Position numbers and translations under genes: made by a program. DNA of 64,000 bases from Sinonovacula constricta. Its lineage: Eukaryota > Mollusca > Bivalvia > Cardiida > Solecurtidae. The notes beneath the pieces were generated by a model. It worked only from the letters and a program-made list of their open reading frames with translations. It searched no databases and was not told the DNA's origin. Positions 33,801 to 44,779 of this stretch are shown in pieces. Positions within the stretch are counted from its first letter, which is position 1. Each line of letters starts with the position of its first letter. The stretch spans positions 31,533,926-31,597,925 of the forward strand of contig CM017559.1 of assembly GCA_007844125.1 (NCBI GenBank), in the 5' to 3' direction.

Positions 33801-34420
33801 GTAAATATGAAGTTTATGGTATCATTGCATTGATAATCAATATTTCACATAAGTGTGTGAATACTGTAATTTTCTTAAAATGTTTGTCCACCTAAATATC
33901 GAATAAAGGGAGAAATTACAAAGCATAAGCTTTGCAGTCAAATCAACAATGACAGTTTGATACCAGGATAATAAGTGTGTACATGAATGGTGCTGGGAAA
34001 TCATGGACATAATTCTGACTCAAAGCAAAAAAATAATTCAATCTTTACACTGTAATCAAGATTGAGTTTAAATAATCTTTTAATCACATTAAATTGTTAA
34101 AAATCATATTGGTACATTGAATGTGCCATTTTATTGACAATAAAGGCAACCAAAATTAAACTGTTTGTATGTAAAACACTTGCTGTTCAAGACAGTATTT
34201 GTACTTGGAACGTAAAATGTTTTCAGTTTTATTAAAGTAATGGTCAGGCACATGATGAATCTTTAGTTGAAATATAAATGAGCTTATTGATAAATGCTCA
34301 GGAAGTATATATAATCTAAAATACTGGAATATTATAATGGGTAATGAAACTTTCAAAATAGTCTACTGTTTAATACTATCATTTACAGATATTATATTGG
34401 CCATTCATTTTTGTTTGTTT
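30900..34420. other. Intergenic AT-rich sequence, no supported gene
   Basis: The longest open frame, 31523-31933 (+, 136 residues), is rich in His, Gln, Lys and Leu, has no motif I recognise and lacks convincing context, so I leave it out as a gene. A (A)n tract lies at about 33620-33631. Confidence 0.5.
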
Positions 34421-34424
34421 GTTA

Positions 34425-34745
34425 GGTTGGTTTGGTTATTCCACTAACAATGTTTCAGTTATCTGGAGACCTTGTCCACTTCAAGCAGATATAGAGCTGC
34501 CTTTACTTTGTATAGCATGCCATGAACACCTGGCATGATGCCACACCCAGTAGCATTATCTTGGCACCAGGATGATCAGTCGAAGAGTTTGCCTTATATT
34601 TGCTTCAGCATTATTAAGGAAGCTAGACCACTACCTTTTCTAACATCTTTGGTATGTCATGCCCCTGGTTAAAACATAAGGCCTCCTGTACCAGAAGCCA
34701 GTGCTCTTCCGATTTTGCTTCCAGGTCTGGTACACATTTTTGTGA
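34425..34745 (-). mobile_element. tRNA-derived SINE-B copy 1 (degenerate)
   Basis: Shares with the other two copies 'gtatagcatgcc(a/c)tgaacacctgg', 'cttatatttgctt' and a GC-rich end. That end corresponds, on the minus strand, to the tRNA-like head, but here the polymerase III boxes are decayed ('gatgatcagtcgaag', 'ctcttccgattttgcttcc'). Confidence 0.7.
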
Positions 34746-35384
34746 TTGTTATAATGATTAAAAGAAATTAAATTCCATGTTTTAATGAAAACAAAATGGA
34801 CACATGCCAAAACAAGAGTTGTTCAATTAATGCCAAAATTTTATCACTGTGACTTACATGTCTGTGTTTTTAACTTAATGCACTTTATGTTAAACACTTT
34901 TTTTACTAAAAACCAAACTTCTTTTACAATGATGCGAGGAAAAATATTATCACAATCCCATTTTTTGAGAAAATGAATAAAGCAGACAAATGTTTTATGT
35001 TGTTTTTATATGATAGAAGATATAAATTTTGTGTTGAATAATATGACAATAGTTTGAAGAGATAATTGATTGTTGTTTAATTTAACATGAAATCATCATC
35101 TCTTTCATCTTTGACTGACATGTTCTATTAAGTGCATTAAAATTAAAATATAAAACAACAAACAAAACTTTGGACTACTTAAAAATGCTATTAATTGTAA
35201 GTTAACAGTCATGTGGCACACAATGCAACACTTTAATGCACATGAAATTTGCTTTTTGACAAGTTATAAGTTACTTTGTATATTGTATATAATTATGTGG
35301 CATGAGTATTCAATAAATTTTAAAAAAACAAGAGAGGTTTGTTATCATTCAACATTACCATTGGCTTGCTTATAATTAATATTT

Positions 35385-35695
35385 TATTGGGTTTATCATC
35401 CAACCAACAGTATTTTAGGAGACAGTGTCCACTTGAAGAAGATATATTGTGCTGCCTTCACTGTGTATAGCATGCCCTGAACACCTGGCATGATACCACA
35501 CCCAGTCACACTATCCTGACACTGGGCCAACCAGTCGTGAAACTACCCTTATATTTGCTTGAACATTAGCAAAGGAGCTATACCACTACCATTTTTAATA
35601 ACTTTGGTATGTCACGGCCCGGGACCGTACGTCAGGCCTCCCTTACCTGGCGCCGATGCTCTACCGACTGCGCTACCAGGTTCGTTATATTAAAA
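35385..35695 (-). mobile_element. tRNA-derived SINE-B copy 2 (best head)
   Basis: Read on the minus strand, the head is 'acctggtagcgcagtcggta' + 'gagcatcggcgcc', a tRNA-Lys/Arg-like A-box region, followed by 'gtcccgggccgtgac' at the B-box position. The body contains 'gtatagcatgccctgaacac', shared with the copies at 34425 and 56155. All three copies are in the same orientation. Confidence 0.8.
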
Positions 35696-35699
35696 AAAT

Positions 35700-36750
35700 A
35701 CCTGTTATACACAAACATATTTATGGATAAATTTACATCCAAAATAGATCTCTTTTAAGCAAAATGCAAATTATCTTTATAGGTTGCAATCTGATTTTTT
35801 TTATTTATTTAACTACAATATTGGCTTGTTTATATATTACTTCGCACAGACGCAAATATAGTAATATTAGTAAACGTCCAGCTAATTCTTGGAGGGCAAA
35901 GTCCCCATATTTATATCTGGGTAAAACCACTGATGCATAACTATAAAACATCATAATAATACAATAATGGTCATAATGGCCAAATATATCTCTTGGCAGA
36001 GAAAGAACAAAGATAAATAACTAAGAAACGAAACCACACGACAAGTCTGCGGGGAGAACTCTTCAAATGTAAGTTTTTTAACAATTATCTTTTACTTCTA
36101 AGTTTTACGGAGCCAAGTTGCATTTAAGCAACTGAGTAACAGAATAACAATCTCAAGCTTTTAAAAATATATTTTAATGCACATCAACTTTTTAAATGTG
36201 GCATCCAAATGTGTGGATCAAAAATCCTTTCATTAAACAACCAAAAAAATCATTGTTATCTGAACAAATCTCACGAAAAGCCATTTACTGATGTCCTAAA
36301 CCTATTTGAAAAATAAACCATAACGCCACATTTGTTATTAAAAAATGTATATCCTATCTGAGCTATGCTGCACAGTGAGCTATTTCTAAACTAGGAACCC
36401 CAAGTGGCCACTCATGTTTTAGCTCATCCATGTCATCTGTCTGACATTGATGTCTAACTTTTGCAGAAATTCCAATCTTAATTACAGGTTTAAATAGAAT
36501 TAACATTTTTTGAGCTGACTAATGAGTTTTACTGCCCTAAAATCGAGACTGTTTAGAATCCTCTAAGCTTGGACTAAAGTATAATTTTTTTGCAGAAATT
36601 ATGCACAAATGCCCCATATTGTCAGATATTGTTACATGTACATATATTTGACATAGGCAAGCAGTCAGATACCTCCTATAAATGAGAGTTAAGTTAAAAA
36701 TTGACTATTAAACAACCTTAATGGGTTGAAAAGTTAAAAATAACTTACAA
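35700..36750. other. Intergenic or 3'-flanking sequence
   Basis: No coding frame or repeat recognised. Part of it may be transcribed downstream of the minus-strand gene ending at 36953. Confidence 0.45.
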
Positions 36751-36754
36751 CTTC

Positions 36755-36760
36755 TTTATT
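36755..36760 (-). promoter_or_regulatory. Possible poly(A) signal of the unassigned gene
   Basis: AATAAA on the minus strand, about 195 nt beyond the TAA stop at 36953-36955. Consistent with a short 3' UTR. Confidence 0.4.
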
Positions 36761-36952
36761 CACCTTTTTGTGTTTTGTCAAAACATTTTTGTAAAAAATA
36801 ATCAAGTAACCAAGTAGGTAAATATTTTGAAATCAATAAATTTTCCAATATTACGAATTAAGCCAATTTATACCGGGTACATACACAATTTACTTTCAGT
36901 GAGAAAGCTTAAAATGCACAATGCAATGATCACATCTGTCATGGCCAATCTG

Positions 36953-37053
36953 TTAGGATGCGTTCATATCTATGAGTTCACACCCATTTACACCTACAAC
37001 AAAGTCGGTCAGTTCTCCTGTCACTTTAGCAAGGTCTTCAAGTCGAAGCACCT
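36953..37053 (-). CDS. Last exon of the unassigned gene
   Basis: Acceptor 'gatctttttcag' on the minus strand. Two bases complete the Glu codon begun in the previous exon, followed by VLRLEDLAKVTGELTDF and a TAA stop. Confidence 0.75.
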
Positions 37054-40000
37054 CTGAAAAAGATCAAGAGACTCCTTAATCAAGTTTTTTTTCCATCTGT
37101 AATTCAAGAAAATTAAACGCATATTTGGTCAAATGCACATATAGAAACATAACATGATGTTAAAGGTCAACCTCAAAATGAATGAATATATTTACAACTG
37201 GAACTATCGCTGAATGTGATTCATACCCCCAACAATGTCCTTGACAAAGCTGGTACAAGGGTCAAGGGTAAGATGGGTTCTGCACATTGCCCAGTTAGGG
37301 TGAACATTTGAGTTAAGTTTGAAGAAAATCCTTACATTAGTATAGAATTTATAGGGCAGACACGACATATTGTCTAGTATTGATTTTAAGTAAATTAAAA
37401 GACTTAAAAAGGGGCATAACTTTGTCAAAATGCAATACAGAGTTATGAAACTTGACCTGCATATCTTACTTGTAAATCGTCATATATCTTTTAAGTTTCG
37501 AGCAAATACCTGTGCTAATTTCAGAAATATTCAAGTACATGTTAAAATTTAAGAACATTTCCTAAGTCAATTTTGACCTTCAAATGTGACCTTGACCTTA
37601 AGCTGGCACAAAGGTAACATGGGTTCTGCACACTTGTCGAGTTGAACATTTGAGTAAAGTTTGAAGAAAATTCTTTCATTAGTATAGGATTTATAGAGCT
37701 GACACGACATATTGTCTAATACTTGATTGTATGTAAATTTGAAGATTTAAAAGGGGCATAACTTTGTCAAAATACAGAGTTATGAAACTTGACCTGCATA
37801 TCCTAATTGTGACACTTCATAAAACAAAGCGACAAAGCGAATTCATTTTTTGTGGTGGGGGTATAAAAAACTTAAAGATTTAAATACATTAAATTAAATT
37901 AAGTTGTAATCTTCAATAAAATTAATAAAATTTTACTTAATTTTGAGAACATTTAACATATCAAATTCTATGTATTTAATTTATGTACAATGCATAAAAA
38001 AGGGTGGGGGGACCTTTAATACTTTAATACAAAACAATACTCACCAGCATTTAAAGCTGCCTTGAATGACTCTCTCACATCATCAACTTGATTCTCTTTA
38101 CCCCCCTTTTCAGGGTTGGATCTCTTCCCCATACTTCTAGGTTCATTTTTTTTATTGTTAGTGATATCCTTTGACACATTATTTCTTTGGTGTTGTGTAC
38201 TTTCTTTATTCTTAGAGTTATTATTACCCTGATCACTTCTTTTAACAGGTGACTGATGGGGAAGCGACTTAGAAACCTTGTTTTCCAGGGAGACAGACTT
38301 ATTCTGATTGTCAACACTGGAGATACTTTTCTTTGCAGGACTTTTACTGTTTTGCTGCTGGTTGAAACTAGGCCCAGCTTCTTCAGAACTCTTGCGTTTT
38401 CTTACATCAAGCGTAGACTTCACTGTATTTGATGTACTTGTATTGGAGGTTCCATCATTTGCTACAGTAGACTTTTTGCTAGGACTTCCATGCTTTGTCT
38501 TTTGTGGATTGCAGGGTTGTGGAGCAGAACTGAGTTGAGAGGACCTATCTTGTCCATTTTTCTGTGGCTGTGATTTGGATGCCGACTGGTCTGCTTGTTT
38601 ACTGGTACCTGCCCGGATTCTTGGGTCATCATCAAACTAAACAAAATATAAAATACTTTTTATAAATGCATTTTAAGGAAAATAAAATAGAGTTACTAAT
38701 GTGAATAAGAATTTCAAAGCATCAACATATTTATTTTTAACCAGCAAACAACAAAAAAGGATTTTAAACACTGTTGATTCCATTTATGTGCATATATAAC
38801 TGCCCTAGCAAATTTATGCAAATAACCGAAATATGCTTTTTGGGTGTTGATTACATTAACTATTCCACTTATGTTACCACTACATTACAAAGGGAGAGTA
38901 ATGCATGATTAAAATTTTAAGAGTTATCGATCATGTCATGCATGACATCATTCACTGTTGACACTTGTCAACCTTCGTGAAAATCTGCGAAATTTGTCTG
39001 GAAGATGCGATAGGAAGTGTGCCATTGGCAGTAGACTGTAATATAGTAAGCCTAACAGGCAGCTAATCATGCAGCTGGCAAGGATTAGGGACCATATTTG
39101 CTAATCATCTGAAAAAGGTGCCCCAGATATAAGCTAAGGAGTGAGCTTCAGTAGACAGGTGAGCAGGATTATGCTTATAACCGAATTTTGGCTGATACCT
39201 TATGCATATGACCATTAATTTTTATCAAAGGTTAAGAAGAAAAAGTTTGGTGTCTTGATTCGATTAAATGAAATCAACTGTCTCACTCTATTTCCTTCAT
39301 CTTTTAAAAAATACTGATACACCTTATCTACTTTTACATCAATTTGTAGCTGTTCACCAGTTTCTTATATATTCTATATTTAACAGACCTTAAGTTATAT
39401 GTGAAACAAGAATCATCTTGAAAAGAAAGCCACTTTACTTTCACATCAACTAGTAAATTTATTAGCATATATATGAGTATAATGTCCTTATGACGAAAAC
39501 CCTAAGCATTAAAATTGATTAATTTTGTTTATAGTTGTTTATCTTTAAACTTTACTTTTACATACTGGTAAATCTGAAATCACCCCTGCCAAAAACATAA
39601 GTACCAAGAAAACTATATTAGATTATCATTTTTACCTCCATTCCATTAGAGTGCCCATCAATTTCCCAGGCATACTGAACTTGGGTTTTACCAACTAGAA
39701 TGAAAATTGATGTCATAATATGATAGTTTATAAACAAACGACACAAATCAACAGAGAAACACTTGGTAGAGAGCATTAAATACCAAACATGACAAAAGCC
39801 CTATTCTAAAAACAAATAAACTGTTATAAATTGCACATGTGATATTTTAAAGGGATAAAAAAAATTGAGAATTATTTTTTAAAGTGTCAGTCTCAGACTG
39901 TGTATCATTACAACACCCACAAATATCATGGGACAGGAAAACTCATAACAATTTATTGAGCTATTTTTTGAGAAACAACCATCAAGTTTAGGAAAAAAAG

Positions 40001-42178
40001 AAGGGAATTTCACAATGTGGTGCCATTTTTGCTTGACATCAAAGATATGTTGTTGTTTTTAGCAAGCCTATCCTGGATCATCTGTCATTATTGGCATTTT
40101 AAAAGTTACAACCAAATTATCAATTGTGTAAAGGTCCAATACAAAAAAAAACAGAAGAATTTACAAACACTGATTCCAACTACCTGCTAAAACAACCTTA
40201 TAAAAGCAAAAGGTACCTTTTTATATAATCACAATACCAGCAATTATATGATGCCCTGCAATGGGAAATTCTTTTTAGGGATAACAGAAAAACATGTGTT
40301 TTCACAGTCAAAAATTGCCTTTAAGCAATTGGGCTAAGTGTTAGATATCTCTACGTCTTATTTCAGACGTCACACAGAAAGATCAATTAAGTGGCTTACA
40401 GAAAATCTTTACTCATGTACAATATCTACACTTGTACACTATAACCTACTTTTCTGAATTCCTTTTGGTGGCAGGAAGTATTTGCCGATGACTCCTTTCC
40501 TCACATCGCCTTTCTTGATACACTCCAAGATGTAGTTGGGGTGAAAGACAGACAGATGTTCATCTAAATAAACATCACTGCTGAAGATTCTGTAACAATC
40601 AATTGATTAATAATCCAAATCTACACTATTTCCCTTCAAAGTCTCTAGGTGTATGCACTTTTACCTATGCAAGTTGTTGTTAGAAAAAAACTTCTTATTT
40701 TGTTTTGTGTTAACATTATGCCTAAGCCACAGACAGAATGGACATTGTCATATTTTAATAAAGAGCAGTTTTGTTTGGTTTTGAAATACAGCAACCAATG
40801 ATGATCACTATAACAGTGTCTATCTATTTTGGTGGATGAAGATGTCTCTATTTTGGTGGATGAAGATGTCTATCTATTTTGGTAGATGAAGACCCCTGAT
40901 AAAAGCCTGGGTAGAACCACTGGTGCACACCAGGTTAGCTGGAAGTCTTTTGCTCTGAATGGGACTCAAAACCACAAGGTAAGTGGGACAAGGAATTACC
41001 ACACAAATTGTACATTATTGCAAAAAAATGAATGCAAGTGGTATTGAGTACCGGTAAATGCAAGTGGGATGGCTTCCGACCAACAAAACAGGGGAAGCCT
41101 CTTGATTGTACTGATTGAGGCTGATACCCTGAGGCTGACTGTACATCAGACAGTGTCTTGCACCAATAAGGTGCCCACATAGTTGCCATTTAAAAATTTA
41201 GTGATATATTTAAATACGAAAGATAATGTCAGGTCATGGTTGACTTTATTGTGGTCACAAAACATAGCAAAAGTGGCACAATAAGCAAACTTTTCATCTG
41301 CCACCTCCCTGTTGCAATTACTGCTTGAAGTTCTTGGCACTATCCAATGAAGAGTAAAACAGATGCTGTTTAGGGGGCAGTTCCTTATTTGAGAGCAAAG
41401 CCTGAAGTTGTGTAGGCTACTAGTTCCAGGTTGAAAGGTGCACCAAAGGCAAATCTTCAGAAAAAGTAGAATAGTCACTATACCACTGATCTATAAGAAT
41501 AAACACTTAGGTAGCAAGTTAGTCAGCTGGAAGCCTCATCATATGAGAGTTACCAGTACAGTTTAAACATTCACAGAGTGCACCCTGGATGTTTCAGTGC
41601 CCCTCCCCATCAAAAATAAAGACCGGGCGGTTCCCCCAGCCTCACCCCATTTAAATTTATTGCCAGATAATGCCCACCATCCCAACTCCTTTAGAATTTC
41701 TCATTATGCCTGCGAAGGTAAACCATCAATAACGTTGCATATTTTTTCATAGCACACACTGTTCTTGTGTACTTATCATTTTTAATCTCTCAATAGTACC
41801 CAATGTTCACACCCTCACTACCTCGGCTAAATGGTAGCTTGAAGACAGTTGTCGATTCATATAATATTACACCGTCTTTAAGAGAAATGATGGATAGGTC
41901 AAATTGAAACAAATTCCTTGTCAGCGACTTCAAAGGATAGTGATTGGCGATTGTTTACCAGAGTTTGGGGGTGGGGGTGGGGGGCAAACGTCTGTGAATC
42001 CACACAAAGTGCACCAAAATCTGTTTAAATTTGATGACTATTGAAGATATTTATTTTCAAAGTTTCTGTAAATTAACACTAGACACTTAAATTCACCTTT
42101 CTGTGTCCTCACAGCTACTGTCTTCACTAAAAAGAAACATGGCATCCTCAAAGCCTGCCTCTTTACCGCCATTCTCAC
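36953..42178 (-). CDS. Unassigned nuclear-type protein, BRCT-end-like segment (partial)
   Basis: Five minus-strand exons join in phase: 42097-42178, 40450-40589, 39636-39694, 38045-38636 and 36953-37053. The first encodes an acidic segment with AMFLFSEDSSCEDTE. The second reads IFSSDVYLDEHLSVFHPNYI then LECIKKGDVRKGVIGKYFLP, which resembles the last strand and helix of a BRCT domain. The third contains QVQYAWEIDG. The fourth is a ~200-residue Ser/Lys/Asn/Gln-rich, probably disordered stretch with basic clusters such as VRKRK and KSPAKK, suggesting nuclear location. The last exon gives EVLRLEDLAKVTGELTDFVV and ends VNGCELIDMNAS. I do not recognise the family; Rap1/TERF2IP-like was considered and not supported. 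The 5' part is missing. Confidence 0.72.
37215..37870. repeat. Bivalve-type dispersed repeat with internal duplication
   Basis: 'gggcataactttgtcaaaat' followed by 'acagagttatgaaacttgac' and 'ctgcatatc' occurs twice (about 37412 and 37755), each preceded by 'aaggg/ggtaac..gggttctgcac' and 'gacacgacatattgtcta'. The element opens with 'tacccccaacaa' and closes with 'tggtgggggtata', a short terminal inverted repeat. It lies in the last intron of the unassigned gene. The match to bivalve genomes is from memory. Confidence 0.7.
38045..38636 (-). CDS. Low-complexity exon of the unassigned gene
   Basis: Acceptor 'tattttgtttag', donor 'gtgagt'. It starts FDDDPRIRAGTSKQADQ and stays open for 197 codons of polar, Lys/Ser/Asn-rich sequence, ending with DDVRESFKAALNA. 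The uninterrupted frame across 592 nt in an AT-rich window, together with the splice sites, supports real coding. Confidence 0.8.
39636..39694 (-). CDS. Small exon of the unassigned gene
   Basis: Acceptor 'ttcattctag', donor 'gtaaaa'. Encodes GKTQVQYAWEIDGHSNGME in the phase set by both neighbours. Confidence 0.72.
40450..40589 (-). CDS. BRCT-end-like exon of the unassigned gene
   Basis: Acceptor 'gattgttacag', donor 'gtaggt'. Encodes HPNYILECIKKGDV, similar in pattern to the C-terminal helix of BRCT domains, although the signature Trp of that helix is not present. Confidence 0.78.
40795..41005 (-). mobile_element. SINE-A fragment with internal triplication
   Basis: Contains 'ctgggtagaaccactggtgc' and 'gaatgggactcaaaacca', shared with the full copy at 50577-50836. 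The phrase 'ctattttggtggatgaagat' is present three times (about 40825, 40849 and 40875), a local tandem duplication. 41010-42090 shows no other feature that I can support. Confidence 0.7.
42097..42178 (-). CDS. Acidic exon of the unassigned gene
   Basis: Acceptor 'attttctgtttccag', donor 'gtgaat'. Encodes ENGGKEAGFEDAMFLFSEDS and then SCEDTE. It ends after two bases of an Arg codon completed by exon 40450-40589. The first two bases complete a codon from an upstream exon that is not established. Confidence 0.68.
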
Positions 42179-42289
42179 CTGGAAACAGAAAATCATAAAA
42201 GCCTTATGAGCTGCTGAGTGCATGATTGTATTAGTTTGGTATTTGATGGATATTCTTTTAGGCACGAATGTGTATTGTAAATACGGACA

Positions 42290-42520
42290 GGTTGGGCTAA
42301 AGGTAGCAATCCATACATTTCAACTTTCTCTGAGGCCAAAGTGGGAGATTTTCACCAGCAAAGTCGGAGGTGTTTTTTTTTATATAAACAAAGAAGGAAG
42401 AAAGCTGTTTCCAAGTAGGGATATTTCAGAAAATGTGTAAAACACCCTTCATTTTCAAATAATGTTTAACCTTAAAAGTGGGAGTCTCCCTCTAAAAGCG
42501 GGAGAGTTCATGTGTATGTT
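42290..42520 (+). repeat. Dispersed repeat, inverted partner at 47480
   Basis: 'tctgaggccaaagt', 'aacaaagaaggaag', 'cagaaaatgtgtaaaa' and 'gggagtctccctc' recur in the reverse complement of 47480-47700. The two pieces are about 5 kb apart in opposite orientation. Confidence 0.75.
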
Positions 42521-43339
42521 GGACGCTATAGTCAATAGGCAAGAACAAGTAAGTAGTCAGTACAGATGAACATCTTATTAACTCATTACTGTCTGGTTAT
42601 GAACCAAACTTTCCCAAAAGGTTGTTCACAGCCAATCATATTGTACTGTTTAATCACATATTTAGGGAATTGCCTAGGAAATTTATTTTTATGTAGAGTT
42701 TATTACTGATATTTGACTGTGACACCTGACTATTACTAGTTTTAGTTCAAATGATACATTTAAAACAAAAATAAACTAAAAATGTCACAAAATCAGTGAA
42801 TGTCCAGTAATTGTTCTTGTGCACTGCACATCTTCTTATCAAGATCTTTCACCACCATGTTTCTAAAGGAAAAACAATTTTGGAGATAGGCTCCAGATAA
42901 ACTACAATTGATGAATAAACAGACCAAGAATCTTCTTGCGTGGAGTCATCTCAAGGGTGCATTAAAACATGTTAACAGTAAATAGGATAAATTAAAATTC
43001 TTTCATGGTGTCATAAATTGTACAAATGGCCAGATATTAAAAAATGTAAAACAGTTCTTACTCCAAAGTTGTTCCTTTCTTTGACCTACACTTGCAGAAA
43101 ACCATGCTGTCAATCCGTCAAACATGACTGGGCTGGAAAAAATATTAACAGGATGCATGTTTTTACATTTATGAAAATACAGAAAAAAAAAATGAAATAA
43201 ATTTTAAAAAGTACATGAATGAGTATGAATTTACATATTTTTGTTGTCAATTGCATTGCTGTGTTAAAAATAAGTTTAGTGTAAAAACTATTCACAGGAT
43301 AAATTAATAGTGTTAGTATTATAACACTTTGTACTTATC

Positions 43340-43405
43340 ATACGTCACCTTCCCCTAATTCATCATGCTTCATCCAGAAGTAAATCACACTTCGCCCTTG
43401 CTTAA
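43340..43405 (-). CDS. Weak candidate upstream exon of the unassigned gene
   Basis: On the minus strand a frame reading SVIYFWMKHDELGE ends at a 'gtgacg' donor in the phase that exon 42097-42178 needs (the junction would give GEG then ENGG). The acceptor side is poor: no pyrimidine-rich AG site was found, and an in-frame stop lies shortly upstream. It could be chance. Confidence 0.25.
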
Positions 43406-43750
43406 TAACATGTCGCCATGTAGAAGTTTATAGGTTACATATTGCCCTCAAATTTAGAAAATAAGTAAAATATGTATTCTTCCAGTCTTGTTAAGTTAAT
43501 TCTAATTATTTTTTGGGCATTCAAAATGTATTTGTTTCCTTTGTCTTCATATACTGGAAATTATATAATGAGCATTGTTGATCCATCTTTAAAATTCTAC
43601 TTTTTCTCATTTTAAACTTGTCATTACAAGGAAAAGTCTTAACCTGAAAATATACGAACGGTAACTATTCCTTGTTGTACATGCAATGTTACTTCATTTA
43701 AAATGTGTTACAATAAATATTGTGTTTTTTAGAAACATATGATAGTGCTA

Positions 43751-44272
43751 TAGATAGTTTCCACATCAGTGAAATCCCTTATCTTGGCAGCCATCTTTGA
43801 TGGTAACTTCAATGGATTTTCATATGAGTTGTATAGAAGGGTAAATTTTATTTTCTTGTTATTTCTTCATTTGTGGTCCGAAAGTTAAAAGCTATACACC
43901 ATTGGAAAGCTCTTGAAATTCATATTTTTAGAATACAATATTTTTACAATTGATAAATGCACACAGAATTAATACACAGAAATAAATAAAACTATTGGCT
44001 CATACTTAAAGCAAAATGAGCAGTGTATCATTTTCGGTTATATTTCTTTAACCTTCTAACCTATCAAAATATAGTTTTGATATTTAAAATACTTTACCAA
44101 AGCTGTTAAATTTGATATAAAATTCAGTAAAATAGACAGAAAAAAAGAAACACAGAGGTGAGTTTAATACAGCACATATTTCCCGATTTCAGCCTGCATT
44201 AGCTTCTGCCCTCAAAGATGGCTGCTTTAAACTGTCTTATCAGTGTTGATGATATCACATGGAAACTATCTA
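43751..44272. mobile_element. Non-autonomous DNA element copy 2, 'tagatagtttcca' TIRs
   Basis: Left end 'tagatagtttcca', right end 'tggaaactatcta': a 13-bp perfect terminal inverted repeat, with 'gcagccatctttga' inverted again inside. Length about 522 bp. The interior matches 30443-30858 in reverse. No transposase is present. The symmetrical 'ta' at the ends would fit a TA target as in Tc1/mariner elements, but this is not proven. Confidence 0.8.
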
Positions 44273-44604
44273 TTGTTAACATAACCCCCATGAATATTTT
44301 TTATTATTTTAATTGAGTTCATTGACATAAGTCCCTGTACATACTTGTAATATATTATCCAAATTTTTTGTTTACATAGTTCATTTACAATATTATATAG
44401 CTGATTTAGATCAATTGAACTTGAGCAAGCATTGTTCATATTTATAAATAGGTTCTGTTTTCTCTGTGTTTTTTTGCACTTTCAATGTAATATTAGAACT
44501 CCATTGCAAGAAACACTTATTTCAAATGTTTTTTAGGCAATATTAATGAGTTTTTAATTACAAACTAAAAAAATGAACAAGTGTTGTTTTTATTCAAGAA
44601 TAAT

Positions 44605-44700
44605 GTTGGGGGCGCACATGGCATAGTGGTAGTCTACGATTTGTAACTCCTCTGACTGCTTAGCCTCTCACCGCGTGGGTTCGAGTCTCGGTTTAAGGTG
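44605..44700 (+). mobile_element. SINE-A tRNA-like head
   Basis: An A box 'tggcatagtgg' (about 44619-44629) and a B box 'ggttcgagtct' (44678-44688) are about 50 bp apart. The ends cannot pair as an acceptor stem, so this is a tRNA-derived SINE head rather than a tRNA gene. The same head occurs inverted at 50745-50836. Confidence 0.75.
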
Positions 44701-44779
44701 AACTGTTACCAATTAACAAAAAACTGTGGCGAAGTGTGCAGAGGGCGAAGGTTTACTAATTCATAGGCTTCACCAAGTT

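Noticed and set aside
35640..35695. Possible tRNA-Lys/Arg gene on the minus strand
   Set aside because: Only the A-box half is convincing, and it is fused to a repeated SINE body.
38308..38538. Plus-strand open frame of 76 residues
   Set aside because: It is the antisense shadow of the coding exon 38045-38636.
36953..42178. Identification as Rap1/TERF2IP
   Set aside because: The BRCT-end-like helix fits loosely, but the spacing to the first strand, the lack of a Myb domain and the C-terminus do not match what I recall of that family.
44611..44700. Possible functional tRNA gene with A and B boxes
   Set aside because: The ends do not pair as an acceptor stem, and the same sequence heads a SINE at 50577-50836.
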